64,000 nt of DNA, taken from NCBI RefSeq assembly GCF_014229245.1, contig NZ_JAARZJ010000009.1, positions 86,202 through 150,201 of the forward strand. The letters are read 5' to 3'. Every line of letters starts with the position of its first letter. Within the stretch, counting starts at the first letter, position 1. Shown one piece after another: positions 28,919-37,417 of the stretch. Below the pieces are notes generated by a model. That model searched no databases. It was not told where the DNA came from and saw only the letters and a list, made by a program, of their open reading frames with translations. The position numbers were made by a program, and so were the translations under genes. This stretch comes from Listeria farberi. Its GTDB lineage: Bacteria > Bacillota > Bacilli > Lactobacillales > Listeriaceae.

Positions 28919-29952
28919 TGGCAGAACATAAAATTGCAAAAGAAAGATTCCAGCCAGCACACATCCTTGATGCAGAAGCGGAAAAAATTAATCGTCCAAG
29001 TTTAACGTTTATGCAAGATTCTTGGCTTCGTATTCGTAAAAATAAAGCGGCTTTAGTTTCACTTATTGTATTAGCACTTGTTATTATCATGGCGATTGTT
29101 GGACCTTATTTATCACAAAACCTAGGACCCAAAAATGATATTAATAGACAAATTACTGAAAATGCAAGTCTTCCACCGAAAGTTCAAGGTTTTGAAAATA
29201 TGCCATTTTGGAATGGTCATCAGTCCATTGGTGGAGAAGACGTTGATATTTATAAACAAAATAACATTAAAGAGGGTACTTACTACTGGTTAGGTAGTGA
29301 TACACTCGGACGTGACCAATTTGCTCGTATTTGGGCTGGTACACGTGTATCGCTTATTATTGCTGTTGTTGCAGCTTTGTGTGATTTGGTTATAGGGGTA
29401 GCATATGGTTTGATTTCAGGTTATTCTGGTGGCCGTGTAGATAACGTTATGCAACGTATTTTAGAGGTTATTGGGGCTATCCCCAATTTAGTAGTTGTTA
29501 TACTTATGATGTTAGTATTAGACTCAGGTATGGTTTCCATTATTATAGCCATAGCAATGACCAGTTGGATAACTATGGCTCGAGTAGTTAGAGGACAGGT
29601 ATTGAAACTCAAAAATCAAGAATTCGTCATGGCTTCTATGACACTTGGTGAGTCTACACCTAAAATTTTATTGAAACATTTAATACCAAATATTTCGGGA
29701 GTTATTATCATTAACATTATGTTTAGTATTCCTAGTGCGATTTTCTTTGAAGCCTTCCTAAGCTTTATTGGGTTAGGTCTTCCAGCGCCAGCAGCATCTC
29801 TTGGTGTCTTGGTAAATGATGGATATAAAACATTACAAGTATTACCGTATATGATCCTTTATCCATGTATTGTACTTTGTATCATCATGATTGCATTTAA
29901 CTTAATTGCAGATGGCTTGCGTGATGCCTTTGATCCTAAAATGCGCGATTAA
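28918..29952 (+). CDS. oppC: Oligopeptide ABC permease OppC
   Basis: A 344-residue permease with an N-terminal cytoplasmic stretch, a first membrane segment near 44-63, an extracellular loop (WLGSDTLGRDQFARIWAGTRVS) and five further segments. The coupling loop FVMASMTLGESTPKILLKHLIPN is near 236-258. It pairs with OppB. Translationally coupled to oppB by TAATG and followed 18 bases later by oppD. Confidence 0.95.
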   Translation: MAEHKIAKERFQPAHILDAEAEKINRPSLTFMQDSWLRIRKNKAALVSLIVLALVIIMAIVGPYLSQNLGPKNDINRQITENASLPPKVQGFENMPFWNGHQSIGGEDVDIYKQNNIKEGTYYWLGSDTLGRDQFARIWAGTRVSLIIAVVAALCDLVIGVAYGLISGYSGGRVDNVMQRILEVIGAIPNLVVVILMMLVLDSGMVSIIIAIAMTSWITMARVVRGQVLKLKNQEFVMASMTLGESTPKILLKHLIPNISGVIIINIMFSIPSAIFFEAFLSFIGLGLPAPAASLGVLVNDGYKTLQVLPYMILYPCIVLCIIMIAFNLIADGLRDAFDPKMRD

Positions 29953-29969
29953 AAGAGAGGTGAGGAAAA

Positions 29970-31046
29970 ATGGAAAAGCTATTAGAAGTTAAAGATTTAA
30001 ATATTTCATTCCACACATATGCCGGAGAAGTAAAGGCAATTCGTGGAGTTAATTTTGACTTATATAAAGGGGAAACCTTAGCGATTGTTGGCGAATCTGG
30101 TTCTGGTAAATCAGTAACGACAAAATCGATTATGCGTTTACTTCCAGAAGGTAACTCAGAAATTAAAAGTGGCCAAATTTTATTTAACGGAATGGATATC
30201 GCTAAAGCTCACGAAAAACAAATGCAAAAAATTCGTGGGAAAGATATAGCTATGATTTTCCAAGATCCAATGACATCCTTGAATCCAACGATGACAATTG
30301 GTAAACAAATTTCTGAACCACTTATTAAACACCAAAAAATTAGTAAACATGAAGCTCATAAAACTGCGCTTCGTTTACTTCAATTAGTTGGTATTACAAA
30401 TGCAGAAGAAAGAATTAAACAATACCCTCACCAATTTTCTGGTGGGATGCGTCAACGGGTTGTTATCGCGATTTCACTTGCATGTAACCCGCAAATTCTA
30501 ATTGCTGATGAACCAACAACAGCATTAGACGTTACAATCCAAGCGCAAATTTTGGATTTAATGAAAGATTTACAGAAAAAAATTGATACGTCGATTATCT
30601 TCATTACCCATGACCTTGGCGTGGTTGCAAATGTTGCAGACCGTGTTGCTGTTATGTACGGTGGTAAAATTGTAGAAATCGGTACAGTCGATGAAATTTT
30701 CTATAATCCGCAACATCCTTATACATGGGGATTAATTAGTTCTATGCCTACTTTGGATACAGACGATGAAGAATTATTTGTTATTCCAGGTACGCCACCA
30801 GACTTACTTCATCCTCCAAAAGGGGACGCATTTGCTGCGCGTAATAAATATGCAATGCAAATTGACCTTGAAGAAGAGCCGCCACTATTTAAGGTGTCTG
30901 ATACACATTATGCGGCTACATGGTTGCTTCATCCTGACGCACCTGAAGTAACGCCTCCTGATGCTGTATTACGTCGCCAAGAACAGTTTGCGGAACTTCA
31001 TCCTGGCATGCAAGCTGTCCATGCGAAAGGGGTAGAAGTAGAATGA
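29970..31046 (+). CDS. oppD: Oligopeptide ABC ATPase OppD
   Basis: A 358-residue ATPase with Walker A GESGSGKS (about 40-47), signature FSGGMRQRV, Walker B LIADEPTTALD and the C-terminal Opp/Dpp extension. The usual cysteine-rich cluster of that extension is largely absent here (GTPPDLLHPPKGDAFAARN), which is normal for many Firmicute OppD. It overlaps oppF by four bases (ATGA). Confidence 0.95.
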   Translation: MEKLLEVKDLNISFHTYAGEVKAIRGVNFDLYKGETLAIVGESGSGKSVTTKSIMRLLPEGNSEIKSGQILFNGMDIAKAHEKQMQKIRGKDIAMIFQDPMTSLNPTMTIGKQISEPLIKHQKISKHEAHKTALRLLQLVGITNAEERIKQYPHQFSGGMRQRVVIAISLACNPQILIADEPTTALDVTIQAQILDLMKDLQKKIDTSIIFITHDLGVVANVADRVAVMYGGKIVEIGTVDEIFYNPQHPYTWGLISSMPTLDTDDEELFVIPGTPPDLLHPPKGDAFAARNKYAMQIDLEEEPPLFKVSDTHYAATWLLHPDAPEVTPPDAVLRRQEQFAELHPGMQAVHAKGVEVE

Positions 31047-31996
31047 CGGAACAAAAAGAAAAATTATTAGAGATTCATAATCTAAAGCAATACTTTAACA
31101 AAGGTACTGCAAGCGAAGTACGTGCTGTTGATGATATTTCTTTTGATATTTATAAAGGTGAAACACTTGGTTTAGTAGGTGAATCTGGTTGTGGTAAATC
31201 TACAACTGGACGTACGATTATTCGTTTGTATGATGCAACTGGTGGAGAAGTTATTTATAACGGTAAAGATGTACACGCACGTAAAAGCCGTAAAGAAATG
31301 CTTGAATTCCGTCGTAAAATGCAAATGATTTTCCAAGATCCATATGCGTCTTTAAATCCGCGTATGAAAGTGAAAGATATCATTGCTGAAGGTATTCGTA
31401 TTCATGGCCTTGCTAAAACGCCTGAAGAAACGAACCAACAAGTATATGAGCTACTTGAAACAGTTGGACTAAGCAAAGAACATGCAGGTCGTTACCCACA
31501 TGAATTTTCCGGTGGTCAACGTCAACGTATCGGTATTGCCCGTGCGCTTGCAGTTCAACCAGAATTTATAATTGCCGATGAGCCTATTTCTGCACTTGAT
31601 GTATCTATCCAAGCACAAGTAGTTAACTTATTACGTCAATTACAAAAAGAAAAAAATCTAACTTACCTATTCATTGCCCACGATTTATCAATGGTTAAAT
31701 ACATTAGTGATCGTATTGGTGTAATGTACTTCGGTAAATTAGTAGAGCTAGCGCCTGCAAATGATTTATATCATGCACCGCTACATCCTTATACTGAGTC
31801 ACTTCTATCCGCTATCCCACTGCCAGATCCAAATTATGAACGGACTCGTGTGCGTAAAGCATATGATCCAACTATTCATAATTATAAAGATGGCGATGAA
31901 ATTAAAATGCGCGAAATTGCTCCTGGACACTTTGTTTATTGTTCAGAAGAAGAAGAAGTTATGTACAAAGAAAAGCATGCTAAACTAATCAATTAG
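31043..31996 (+). CDS. oppF: Oligopeptide ABC ATPase OppF
   Basis: A 317-residue ATPase with Walker A GESGCGKST, signature FSGGQRQRI, Walker B IIADEPISALD and an Opp/Dpp C-terminal extension. It forms the ATPase pair with OppD and powers peptide import. Last gene of the opp unit; a terminator-like palindrome follows at 32052-32114. Confidence 0.95.
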   Translation: MTEQKEKLLEIHNLKQYFNKGTASEVRAVDDISFDIYKGETLGLVGESGCGKSTTGRTIIRLYDATGGEVIYNGKDVHARKSRKEMLEFRRKMQMIFQDPYASLNPRMKVKDIIAEGIRIHGLAKTPEETNQQVYELLETVGLSKEHAGRYPHEFSGGQRQRIGIARALAVQPEFIIADEPISALDVSIQAQVVNLLRQLQKEKNLTYLFIAHDLSMVKYISDRIGVMYFGKLVELAPANDLYHAPLHPYTESLLSAIPLPDPNYERTRVRKAYDPTIHNYKDGDEIKMREIAPGHFVYCSEEEEVMYKEKHAKLIN

Positions 31997-32051
31997 TATT
32001 TTTACTTATAATGTTGAAAAAAAGCATGTTAATAAAAGTTATAGACTAAAA

Positions 32052-32114
32052 GGTATTTTATAGATAATAAAACCGCCCGTTTTTAACGGGCGGTTTTATT
32101 ATCTATAAAATACC
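32052..32114. terminator. Very long palindrome, bidirectional terminator between oppF and the secreted-protein gene
   Basis: Perfect inverted repeat with 30-bp arms (32052-32081 and 32085-32114) and a three-base loop. The core CGCCCG/CGGGCG is flanked by A/T tracts that give a T run on either strand. The right arm contains the last codons and stop of the minus-strand gene, so the left arm is an inverted copy of that gene's end. Confidence 0.9.
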
Positions 32115-32488
32115 ATTCCTTGAGTAAAGGGATCTTTAGTTAGACTTGTATTATTATACAACTTATTATTTCTTTGTAATATAACCTGAACTGTAGCATC
32201 GGGTCCAGTTCCACTTTGATATTTGCCTAATGATTTTGCTTTTGCATAGACATTATTAACACTAACAATTACCATAGAACATTTAGTACATCTGTAGGCT
32301 TGTTTTCTGTGAATTGGGTATTTTCCCGTTTTAACATTTTTGACATACCCTAATCCATTACCACGCATAGAGTGTTTTCCACCCTGGCTACAAGGTATAA
32401 AAGCGGAGGCTGGTGAGGGAGAAATAGTTGTTATAGTTAATATGAGTGTAGCTGCTAAAATAAGTAATAAGCATTTCTTTTTCTTCAT
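32099..32488 (-). CDS. Small secreted cysteine-containing protein, not recognised
   Basis: A 129-residue protein with a clear signal peptide (basic start, hydrophobic core about 6-22, cleavage near ASA at about 29). The mature 100 residues are basic and contain a Cys near 33, spaced His residues, then CTKC near residues 68-71, a pattern compatible with a small zinc site. Start ATG with AAAAGGAGAG upstream. It has its own promoter with an overlapping dyad. I recall no counterpart between oppF and spxA in EGD-e, so it may be a strain-variable insertion. Function unknown; a secreted toxin, immunity or wall protein are all possible. Confidence 0.75.
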   Translation of the reverse strand: MKKKKCLLLILAATLILTITTISPSPASAFIPCSQGGKHSMRGNGLGYVKNVKTGKYPIHRKQAYRCTKCSMVIVSVNNVYAKAKSLGKYQSGTGPDATVQVILQRNNKLYNNTSLTKDPFTQGMVFYR

Positions 32489-32521
32489 TTGTTTCTCTCC
32501 TTTTTTATTTATTTAAATTAC

Positions 32522-32556
32522 GTTACAAATGTAACACAGTTTATAAAAAAATGCAA
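32522..32556 (-). promoter_or_regulatory. Promoter with overlapping dyad for the secreted-protein gene
   Basis: On the minus strand TTGCAT (32551-32556), 17-base spacer, TACATT (32528-32533). The -10 lies inside a perfect palindrome GTTACA-AA-TGTAAC (32522-32535), which is a likely repressor operator. The regulator is unknown. Confidence 0.55.
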
Positions 32557-32641
32557 AGAAAAATCAGAATAATCCAATTCGCGCGTCAAATCAATTCTCA
32601 TGAAATTCTCATAAAAAAGCTGTTTTTTTCATGTGATTTTA

Positions 32642-32667
32642 GTTTAAACAAGTTATAGTAGGGGTAT
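32642..32667 (+). promoter_or_regulatory. Sigma-B promoter of spxA
   Basis: GTTT (32642-32645), 16-base spacer, GGGTAT (32662-32667), a full consensus match. It lies about 190 bases before the spxA start, leaving a long leader. Confidence 0.7.
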
Positions 32668-32755
32668 CATATACATAACGGCTTGCTAACAATGGTTTTA
32701 CATATTTGGAAAGAAAAATTTTAAAATTAGTATATAGAATTTCACAAAATTAGTG

Positions 32756-32761
32756 TATAAT
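32756..32761 (+). promoter_or_regulatory. Second (sigma-A) -10 of spxA
   Basis: Perfect TATAAT preceded by GTG; the -35 (TATAGA at 32733-32738) is weak with a 17-base spacer. About 95 bases before the start codon. Confidence 0.45.
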
Positions 32762-32857
32762 GAAGTGTAAGTTCTTTAATGAATTTTCCAAATAGAGATA
32801 TTGCTAGAATTTCGTTATATGAATGAAACAATACCCGATAAGGAGTGTGAATGTCTA

Positions 32858-33253
32858 ATGGTAACGTTATACACTTCACCTAGTTGCACATCTTGCCGAA
32901 AAGCTCGTGCATGGTTGGAAGAACATGATATCCCTTATAAGGAAAGAAACATTTTTTCTGAACCACTTAGTTTAGATGAAATTAAAGAAATTCTTCGCAT
33001 GACTGAGGATGGAACAGATGAAATTATCTCCACTCGTTCAAAAACTTTCCAAAAATTGAACGTGGATTTAGATAGTCTTCCTTTACAACAACTATTTGAA
33101 TTAATCCAGAAAAATCCTGGCTTATTAAGACGCCCTATCATTATTGATGAAAAACGTTTGCAAGTTGGGTACAATGAAGATGAAATTCGCCGTTTCTTAC
33201 CGCGCCGTGTTCGTACGTATCAATTACGTGAAGCGCAAAAAATGGTTAACTAA
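32858..33253 (+). CDS. spxA: Spx-family redox regulator SpxA
   Basis: A 131-residue ArsC-fold transcription factor that binds the alpha subunit of RNA polymerase. The redox switch CTSC is at residues 10-13 ([13 protein letters not shown]) and RRPIIID at about 92-98 is conserved. The start at 32858 gives the usual Spx length; the longer frame adds unrelated residues. Its neighbour mecA encodes a ClpC adaptor, a common pairing. Two promoters, one sigma-B type, are upstream and a terminator follows. Confidence 0.95.
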   Translation: MVTLYTSPSCTSCRKARAWLEEHDIPYKERNIFSEPLSLDEIKEILRMTEDGTDEIISTRSKTFQKLNVDLDSLPLQQLFELIQKNPGLLRRPIIIDEKRLQVGYNEDEIRRFLPRRVRTYQLREAQKMVN

Positions 33254-33269
33254 GATTGATAAAAGTGGT

Positions 33270-33311
33270 TGCCGAGAATTCCATTCAATTGGATTCTTGG
33301 CACTTTTTTTG
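33270..33311 (+). terminator. Terminator of spxA
   Basis: Stem TGCCgAGAATtCCA / TGGaTTCTtGGCA with seven Ts. Confidence 0.88.
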
Positions 33312-33474
33312 TAATTTAAGTAATTGTTCTTGAATTTTTTTCGTTTTTCAGCTAAGATAATAATCCACTAAGGAAAAATGGTGGTACTATTTTCTAATAT
33401 GAGCTACAATGAATTTAACCAATTAAGTTTTACCCTTCATTGTCAATGACTAAGAAGGAAGGGAGAGTGTGACG

Positions 33475-34128
33475 ATGGAAATTGAACGAATTAATGAGGA
33501 TACTATCAAGTTTTATATCTCTTATCTGGATTTGGAAGAGCGTGGTTTTAATCAAGAAGATGTTTGGTATGACCGCGAGAAAAGTGAAGAACTTTTCTGG
33601 GATATGATGGATGAGCTGAAATATGAAGAAGAGTTCTCTCCAGAAGGTCCGCTCTGGATACAAGTCCAAGCCTTAAAACATGGCTTAGAAGTATTCGTAA
33701 CAAAAGCTACAATTGGTGGAAAAGGCGAAGACGGATTTGATGTCACGCTTAGCTCCCCAGATGAGCTTGCAGAAGAAAAAATTGAAAAACTACTCGAAGA
33801 AAACTTCAATCCAGTGAAGAAAGAATCACTTGGAGAAGATGATACGTTAGAGTTTATTTTAGAGTTCCGTGATTTTGAAGATGCTATTTCACTTTCACGA
33901 GCAACAGGACTGGAAAATTTAGTAACTAAGCTATTCTCGTATCAAGGGAAGTATTATTTGAATGTAGAGTTTCCTGAGAATAAGTATGATGAATCTAACA
34001 TTGACAATGCCGTTAGTATTTTACTTGAGTACGGTTTAGAGTCGAATTTAACTGGTTATATGCTAGCAGAGTATGGAAAAGTAATCTTTGACGTGCCTGC
34101 CTTAAAGCAAATTAGAAAACATTTCTAG
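33475..34128 (+). CDS. mecA: Adaptor protein MecA
   Basis: A 217-residue MecA. The N-terminal substrate-binding part starts MEIERINEDTIKFYISYLDLEERGF, a charged linker lies near 95-115, and the C-terminal ClpC-binding part contains EFRDFEDAISLSRATGL and ends in a Tyr/Glu-rich region. It hands substrates such as ComK to ClpCP. The ATG at 33475 is about nine bases after AAGGGAG; the GTG two codons earlier is too close. Own promoter (TACAAT at 33405-33410) and terminator. Confidence 0.94.
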   Translation: MEIERINEDTIKFYISYLDLEERGFNQEDVWYDREKSEELFWDMMDELKYEEEFSPEGPLWIQVQALKHGLEVFVTKATIGGKGEDGFDVTLSSPDELAEEKIEKLLEENFNPVKKESLGEDDTLEFILEFRDFEDAISLSRATGLENLVTKLFSYQGKYYLNVEFPENKYDESNIDNAVSILLEYGLESNLTGYMLAEYGKVIFDVPALKQIRKHF

Positions 34129-34139
34129 AATATTATTTT

Positions 34140-34184
34140 AAAGATCCGTTTGTGCTGAAAAATAAGCCAAATGGGTCTTTTTTG
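34140..34184 (+). terminator. Terminator of mecA
   Basis: Imperfect stem AAAGAtCCgTTTG / CAAATgGGTCTTT followed by six Ts. Confidence 0.75.
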
Positions 34185-34254
34185 TGATTTTAAAAATAAG
34201 AAAGGAATTCGGCAGCTTCATGGCGAATAATAATACTAAAGAGTTAATAGGAGA

Positions 34255-35370
34255 GTGATAATTATTTTTACAGCCAGAAATAACATGGGAGAAACTTTTA
34301 CTATTACTAAGAAGAATGTGGAACGAATTAAGCAAGAAGGAAAGCTATTTTGTAAAGCTTGTGCAAGTCCGGTAACTATAAAAGCAGGACAAATAAAAAT
34401 ACCACATTTTGCTCATGAGAAAGCTATGAAATGCACCTTTGCTTCAGAAGGAGAGAGTGAAGAACACTTAGCGGCTAAAAAGCAAATCATGAGGTGGTTT
34501 TGTTATCAGCGTATTCCTGTCGAAGTAGAAAATTACTTTCCAGAAATAAATCGACAAGCAGATATTTTTGTGAATGGAAAGACCGTCATTGAATTTCAGT
34601 GTTCTTCTATTTCAATTAGTGAAATGGTTCAACGTACAATGGACTATTTATCGCTTGGCTTAGAAGTTCAATGGCTACTTGGCCAAGTAGTAAAGAAAGA
34701 GAAAGGTCGAATTTGTCTCTCTGCCTTCCAACAAGCATTTATTCAATCCGATAATAAACGGGGGTATCACTTTTGGCACTATTCTGCTGAGCGTGAAATT
34801 TGTACGCTGTATTATCATTTAACATTTGAAAAAGGAAACCGTTTTTTCGCAAGCGAAATGAAGTTTTCTATGAAAGCACCTTTAACAGAATGGAATAAGA
34901 AGTTAGCTAGAATTATTTCACGCCATGCCTACGTCAAACGAGATAGAGAATTAGAAAGACAAAAAATCTGTTTTTACTATGCTAAATATAAAAAACATGG
35001 CCAATTTATGCAAAAATTATTTAATGCTGGTTATTACTTGCACTATTTACCGAAAGAAATTGGGATAGATTTAGAAGAACAATTTTTAGTTATAACACCT
35101 GCTGTTGAATGGCAATTTGACTTGTGGGAAAAATTTTTAAAAGGCTTAGAGAAGGGTGATACCTTTAGTGAGGTAAGTTTTTTAGAGAGTTTTGAGTCAG
35201 TTGTAACCCAGATACTAACTATTTGGTTATCTCCCAGTGAATGTTTGAAATTAGGGAAATCATATCTTTCTTATTTAATTAGTGAGGGAGTACTATCTAC
35301 AATACCAGAGAATCGATATCGAGTGAAACGGATAATGGTTTTTACACATGGCCAAGTGACGCAAATGTAA
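34255..35370 (+). CDS. coiA: Competence protein CoiA-like
   Basis: A protein of about 370 residues. The N-terminal zinc-ribbon-like part has FCKACASPVTIKAGQIKIPHFAHEKAMKC and is followed by a nuclease-like core: EEHLAAKKQIMRWF, ADIFVNGKTVIEFQCSSISISEMVQR, where E and Q/C-S fit the PD-(D/E)xK pattern of the CoiA family. In streptococci CoiA is needed for processing of incoming DNA in transformation; Listeria has competence genes but uncertain natural transformation. Start: GTG at 34255 is only one base after AGGAG, while ATT codons at 34261 and 34264 are better spaced, so the true start may be non-canonical. Confidence 0.85.
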   Translation: MIIIFTARNNMGETFTITKKNVERIKQEGKLFCKACASPVTIKAGQIKIPHFAHEKAMKCTFASEGESEEHLAAKKQIMRWFCYQRIPVEVENYFPEINRQADIFVNGKTVIEFQCSSISISEMVQRTMDYLSLGLEVQWLLGQVVKKEKGRICLSAFQQAFIQSDNKRGYHFWHYSAEREICTLYYHLTFEKGNRFFASEMKFSMKAPLTEWNKKLARIISRHAYVKRDRELERQKICFYYAKYKKHGQFMQKLFNAGYYLHYLPKEIGIDLEEQFLVITPAVEWQFDLWEKFLKGLEKGDTFSEVSFLESFESVVTQILTIWLSPSECLKLGKSYLSYLISEGVLSTIPENRYRVKRIMVFTHGQVTQM

Positions 35371-35376
35371 TCATCT

Positions 35377-35419
35377 ATTTTGCTTTTTTAGTTATTTTGG
35401 CTCATAATAAAAGCAAAAT
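35377..35419. repeat. Inverted repeat between coiA and pepF
   Basis: Perfect 11-bp arms ATTTTGCTTTT (35377-35387) and AAAAGCAAAAT (35409-35419), extendable outward by ATCAT/ATGAT after a two-base bulge. There is a T run inside the loop side but none after the stem. It ends nine bases before the pepF ribosome site. Confidence 0.55.
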
Positions 35420-35442
35420 GATTATGGTTGGGGGTTTTAATA

Positions 35443-37248
35443 TTGAGTAAAACAAATGCACTACCTTTAAGAGAAGAAGTACCAGAAAATCTAACTTGGG
35501 ATTTAACTACGATTTATCCGAATGATGAAGCATGGGAAAAAGCATTTTCGGATTTGCAAAAAATTACAGAAGAAAGTGAGCAGTTTAAAGGGCGTTTAGC
35601 AGAAAATAGCCAAACTCTTTATGAGGCACTTCAATTTCGAGATAATGCATATGATTTAATTAGTAATTTATATGTATATGCTCACTTAAAAATGGACCAA
35701 GATACAGCCAATGCGAAATATCAAGGCTTACATAGTCGTGCAGGAAGTTTAGTTACAAAGTTAATGTCTGCACTCTCTTACTATGACCCTGAAATTTTAG
35801 CTATGGATGAAAACGTGTTAAAACAATTTTTAAATGAGAATAAAGATTTACAATTATATGCTCATTTGTTAGAAGAATTAAATTTAAGTCGTCCATATAT
35901 TTTAAGTGAGAAGGAAGAAGCTTTACTAGCTAATGCTGGTGAAGTTCTTGGAAGTTCGTCCAATACATTTAATACCTTGAATAATGCAGATATGAAGTTT
36001 CCAACTATTAAAGATGAAAATGGAGAAGATATCGAAATTACTCATGGTCGTTATGGTAAGTTGTTAGAAAGTAATAATCCGCGAGTGCGCCGTGATGCAT
36101 TTCTTGGAGTGTATTCTGTTTACGAAGGATTAAAAAACACATTAGCATCTACTTTGAATGGACAAGTTAAAAAATCTAATTTTTATGCTTCTACACGAGG
36201 GTATACATCAGCGCGAGAAGCGGCTCTTTCTGGTAATCATATTCCTGAAACAGTATATGATTCGCTGTTGAAATCAGTGAATGCTAATGCAAGTTTACTT
36301 CATCGTTATGTGAAGTTACGCAAAGAGTTACTTGGTTTAGAAGAACTTCATATGTATGATCTTTATACACCACTTTCTGATGATGTTAATTTGGAGTTTA
36401 CTTATGAGGAAGCGAAAGAACTTGTGCTTGAAGCATTAAAACCACTTGGAGATGAATACCAAGCTATTTTAAAAGAGGCATTTGATAGTCGCTGGATTGA
36501 TGTGATGGAAAATAAAGGAAAACGTAGTGGAGCCTATTCTTCTGGTTCATATAGTACAAATCCATATATTTTACTCAACTGGCAGGATAATATTAATAAT
36601 GTCTACACACTTGCTCATGAATTAGGACATAGTGTCCATAGTTATTATACAAGAAAAAATCAACCGTTTGTTTATGGTGATTATTCGATTTTCTTAGCAG
36701 AAGTTGCTTCAACTACCAATGAAAATCTGTTAACTGATTATTTGCTTAAGAAATATGAAGATCCTAAGATACGGGCTTATTTATTAAATCACTATTTGGA
36801 TGGATTCAAGGGAACGGTTTTCCGTCAAACGCAATTTGCTGAATTTGAACATGCTATTCATCAAGCAGATCAACAAGGAGTTGCGTTAACTGCAGATTAC
36901 TTAACGGAAACATATTTTGATATTAATAAGAAGTATTACGGAGAAGCGATAGTTTATGATACTGAAATCGGTTATGAATGGTCTCGTATTCCGCATTTCT
37001 ATATGAATTATTATGTGTTCCAATATGCGACTGGTTTTTCGGCTGCCTCTGCATTGAGTGCGAAAATTTTAACGGAAGGTCAAGAAGCGGTAACGGCGTA
37101 TATTGACTTTTTGAAAGCGGGAAGTTCGGATTATCCTATTGATGTGCTGAAAAAAGCAGGTGTTGATATGGCGACTCCTAATCCTGTAGATGATGCTTTA
37201 AAAGTATTTGAACAAAGATTAGATGAATTAGCAAAACTGGTTAAATAA
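35443..37248 (+). CDS. pepF: Oligoendopeptidase F
   Basis: A 601-residue M3 metallopeptidase. The zinc site is HELGH in LAHELGHSVHSYYTRK near residue 387, with the downstream glutamate in SIFLAEVASTTNE. It cleaves peptides of about 7-17 residues in the cytoplasm and so may process peptides imported by Opp; it also sits next to the mecA/coiA competence-type genes as in other Firmicutes. The TTG start at 35443 has GGGGG eight bases upstream. Ends at a perfect terminator. Confidence 0.93.
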   Translation: MSKTNALPLREEVPENLTWDLTTIYPNDEAWEKAFSDLQKITEESEQFKGRLAENSQTLYEALQFRDNAYDLISNLYVYAHLKMDQDTANAKYQGLHSRAGSLVTKLMSALSYYDPEILAMDENVLKQFLNENKDLQLYAHLLEELNLSRPYILSEKEEALLANAGEVLGSSSNTFNTLNNADMKFPTIKDENGEDIEITHGRYGKLLESNNPRVRRDAFLGVYSVYEGLKNTLASTLNGQVKKSNFYASTRGYTSAREAALSGNHIPETVYDSLLKSVNANASLLHRYVKLRKELLGLEELHMYDLYTPLSDDVNLEFTYEEAKELVLEALKPLGDEYQAILKEAFDSRWIDVMENKGKRSGAYSSGSYSTNPYILLNWQDNINNVYTLAHELGHSVHSYYTRKNQPFVYGDYSIFLAEVASTTNENLLTDYLLKKYEDPKIRAYLLNHYLDGFKGTVFRQTQFAEFEHAIHQADQQGVALTADYLTETYFDINKKYYGEAIVYDTEIGYEWSRIPHFYMNYYVFQYATGFSAASALSAKILTEGQEAVTAYIDFLKAGSSDYPIDVLKKAGVDMATPNPVDDALKVFEQRLDELAKLVK

Positions 37249-37268
37249 TACATTGTGAAAAATGCTAA

Positions 37269-37308
37269 AAAAAGACACGATCGCAAATGTAATGCATCGT
37301 GTCTTTTT
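37269..37308 (+). terminator. Terminator of pepF
   Basis: Perfect 13-bp stem AAAAAGACACGAT / ATCGTGTCTTTTT. Confidence 0.93.
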
Positions 37309-37382
37309 AATATATTTTTTGAGTAATAGGAGCATTTGCGTAGCAGGACAAAGATTAACTACAAAAAACAATATGTGAACTA

Positions 37383-37411
37383 TTGAATTATACTCCTTTA
37401 TATGGTATATT
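37383..37411 (+). promoter_or_regulatory. Promoter of candidate small RNA / leader
   Basis: TTGAAT (37383-37388), 17-base spacer, extended -10 TGGTATATT (37403-37411). A strong sigma-A match located in the pepF to winged-helix-gene gap. Start expected near 37418. Confidence 0.65.
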
Positions 37412-37417
37412 ATAACC

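Larger units (their letters stand above)
32489..32857 (+). other. Intergenic region before spxA
   Basis: About 370 bases between divergent genes. It contains the promoter/dyad of the minus-strand secreted-protein gene, a sigma-B promoter (32642-32667) and a TATAAT (32756-32761) for spxA. Apart from these it is AT-rich without recognised structure. Confidence 0.6.

Noticed and set aside
32801..32857. N-terminal extension of SpxA
   Set aside because: It would add 19 residues before the universally conserved Spx start; the codons are leader sequence.
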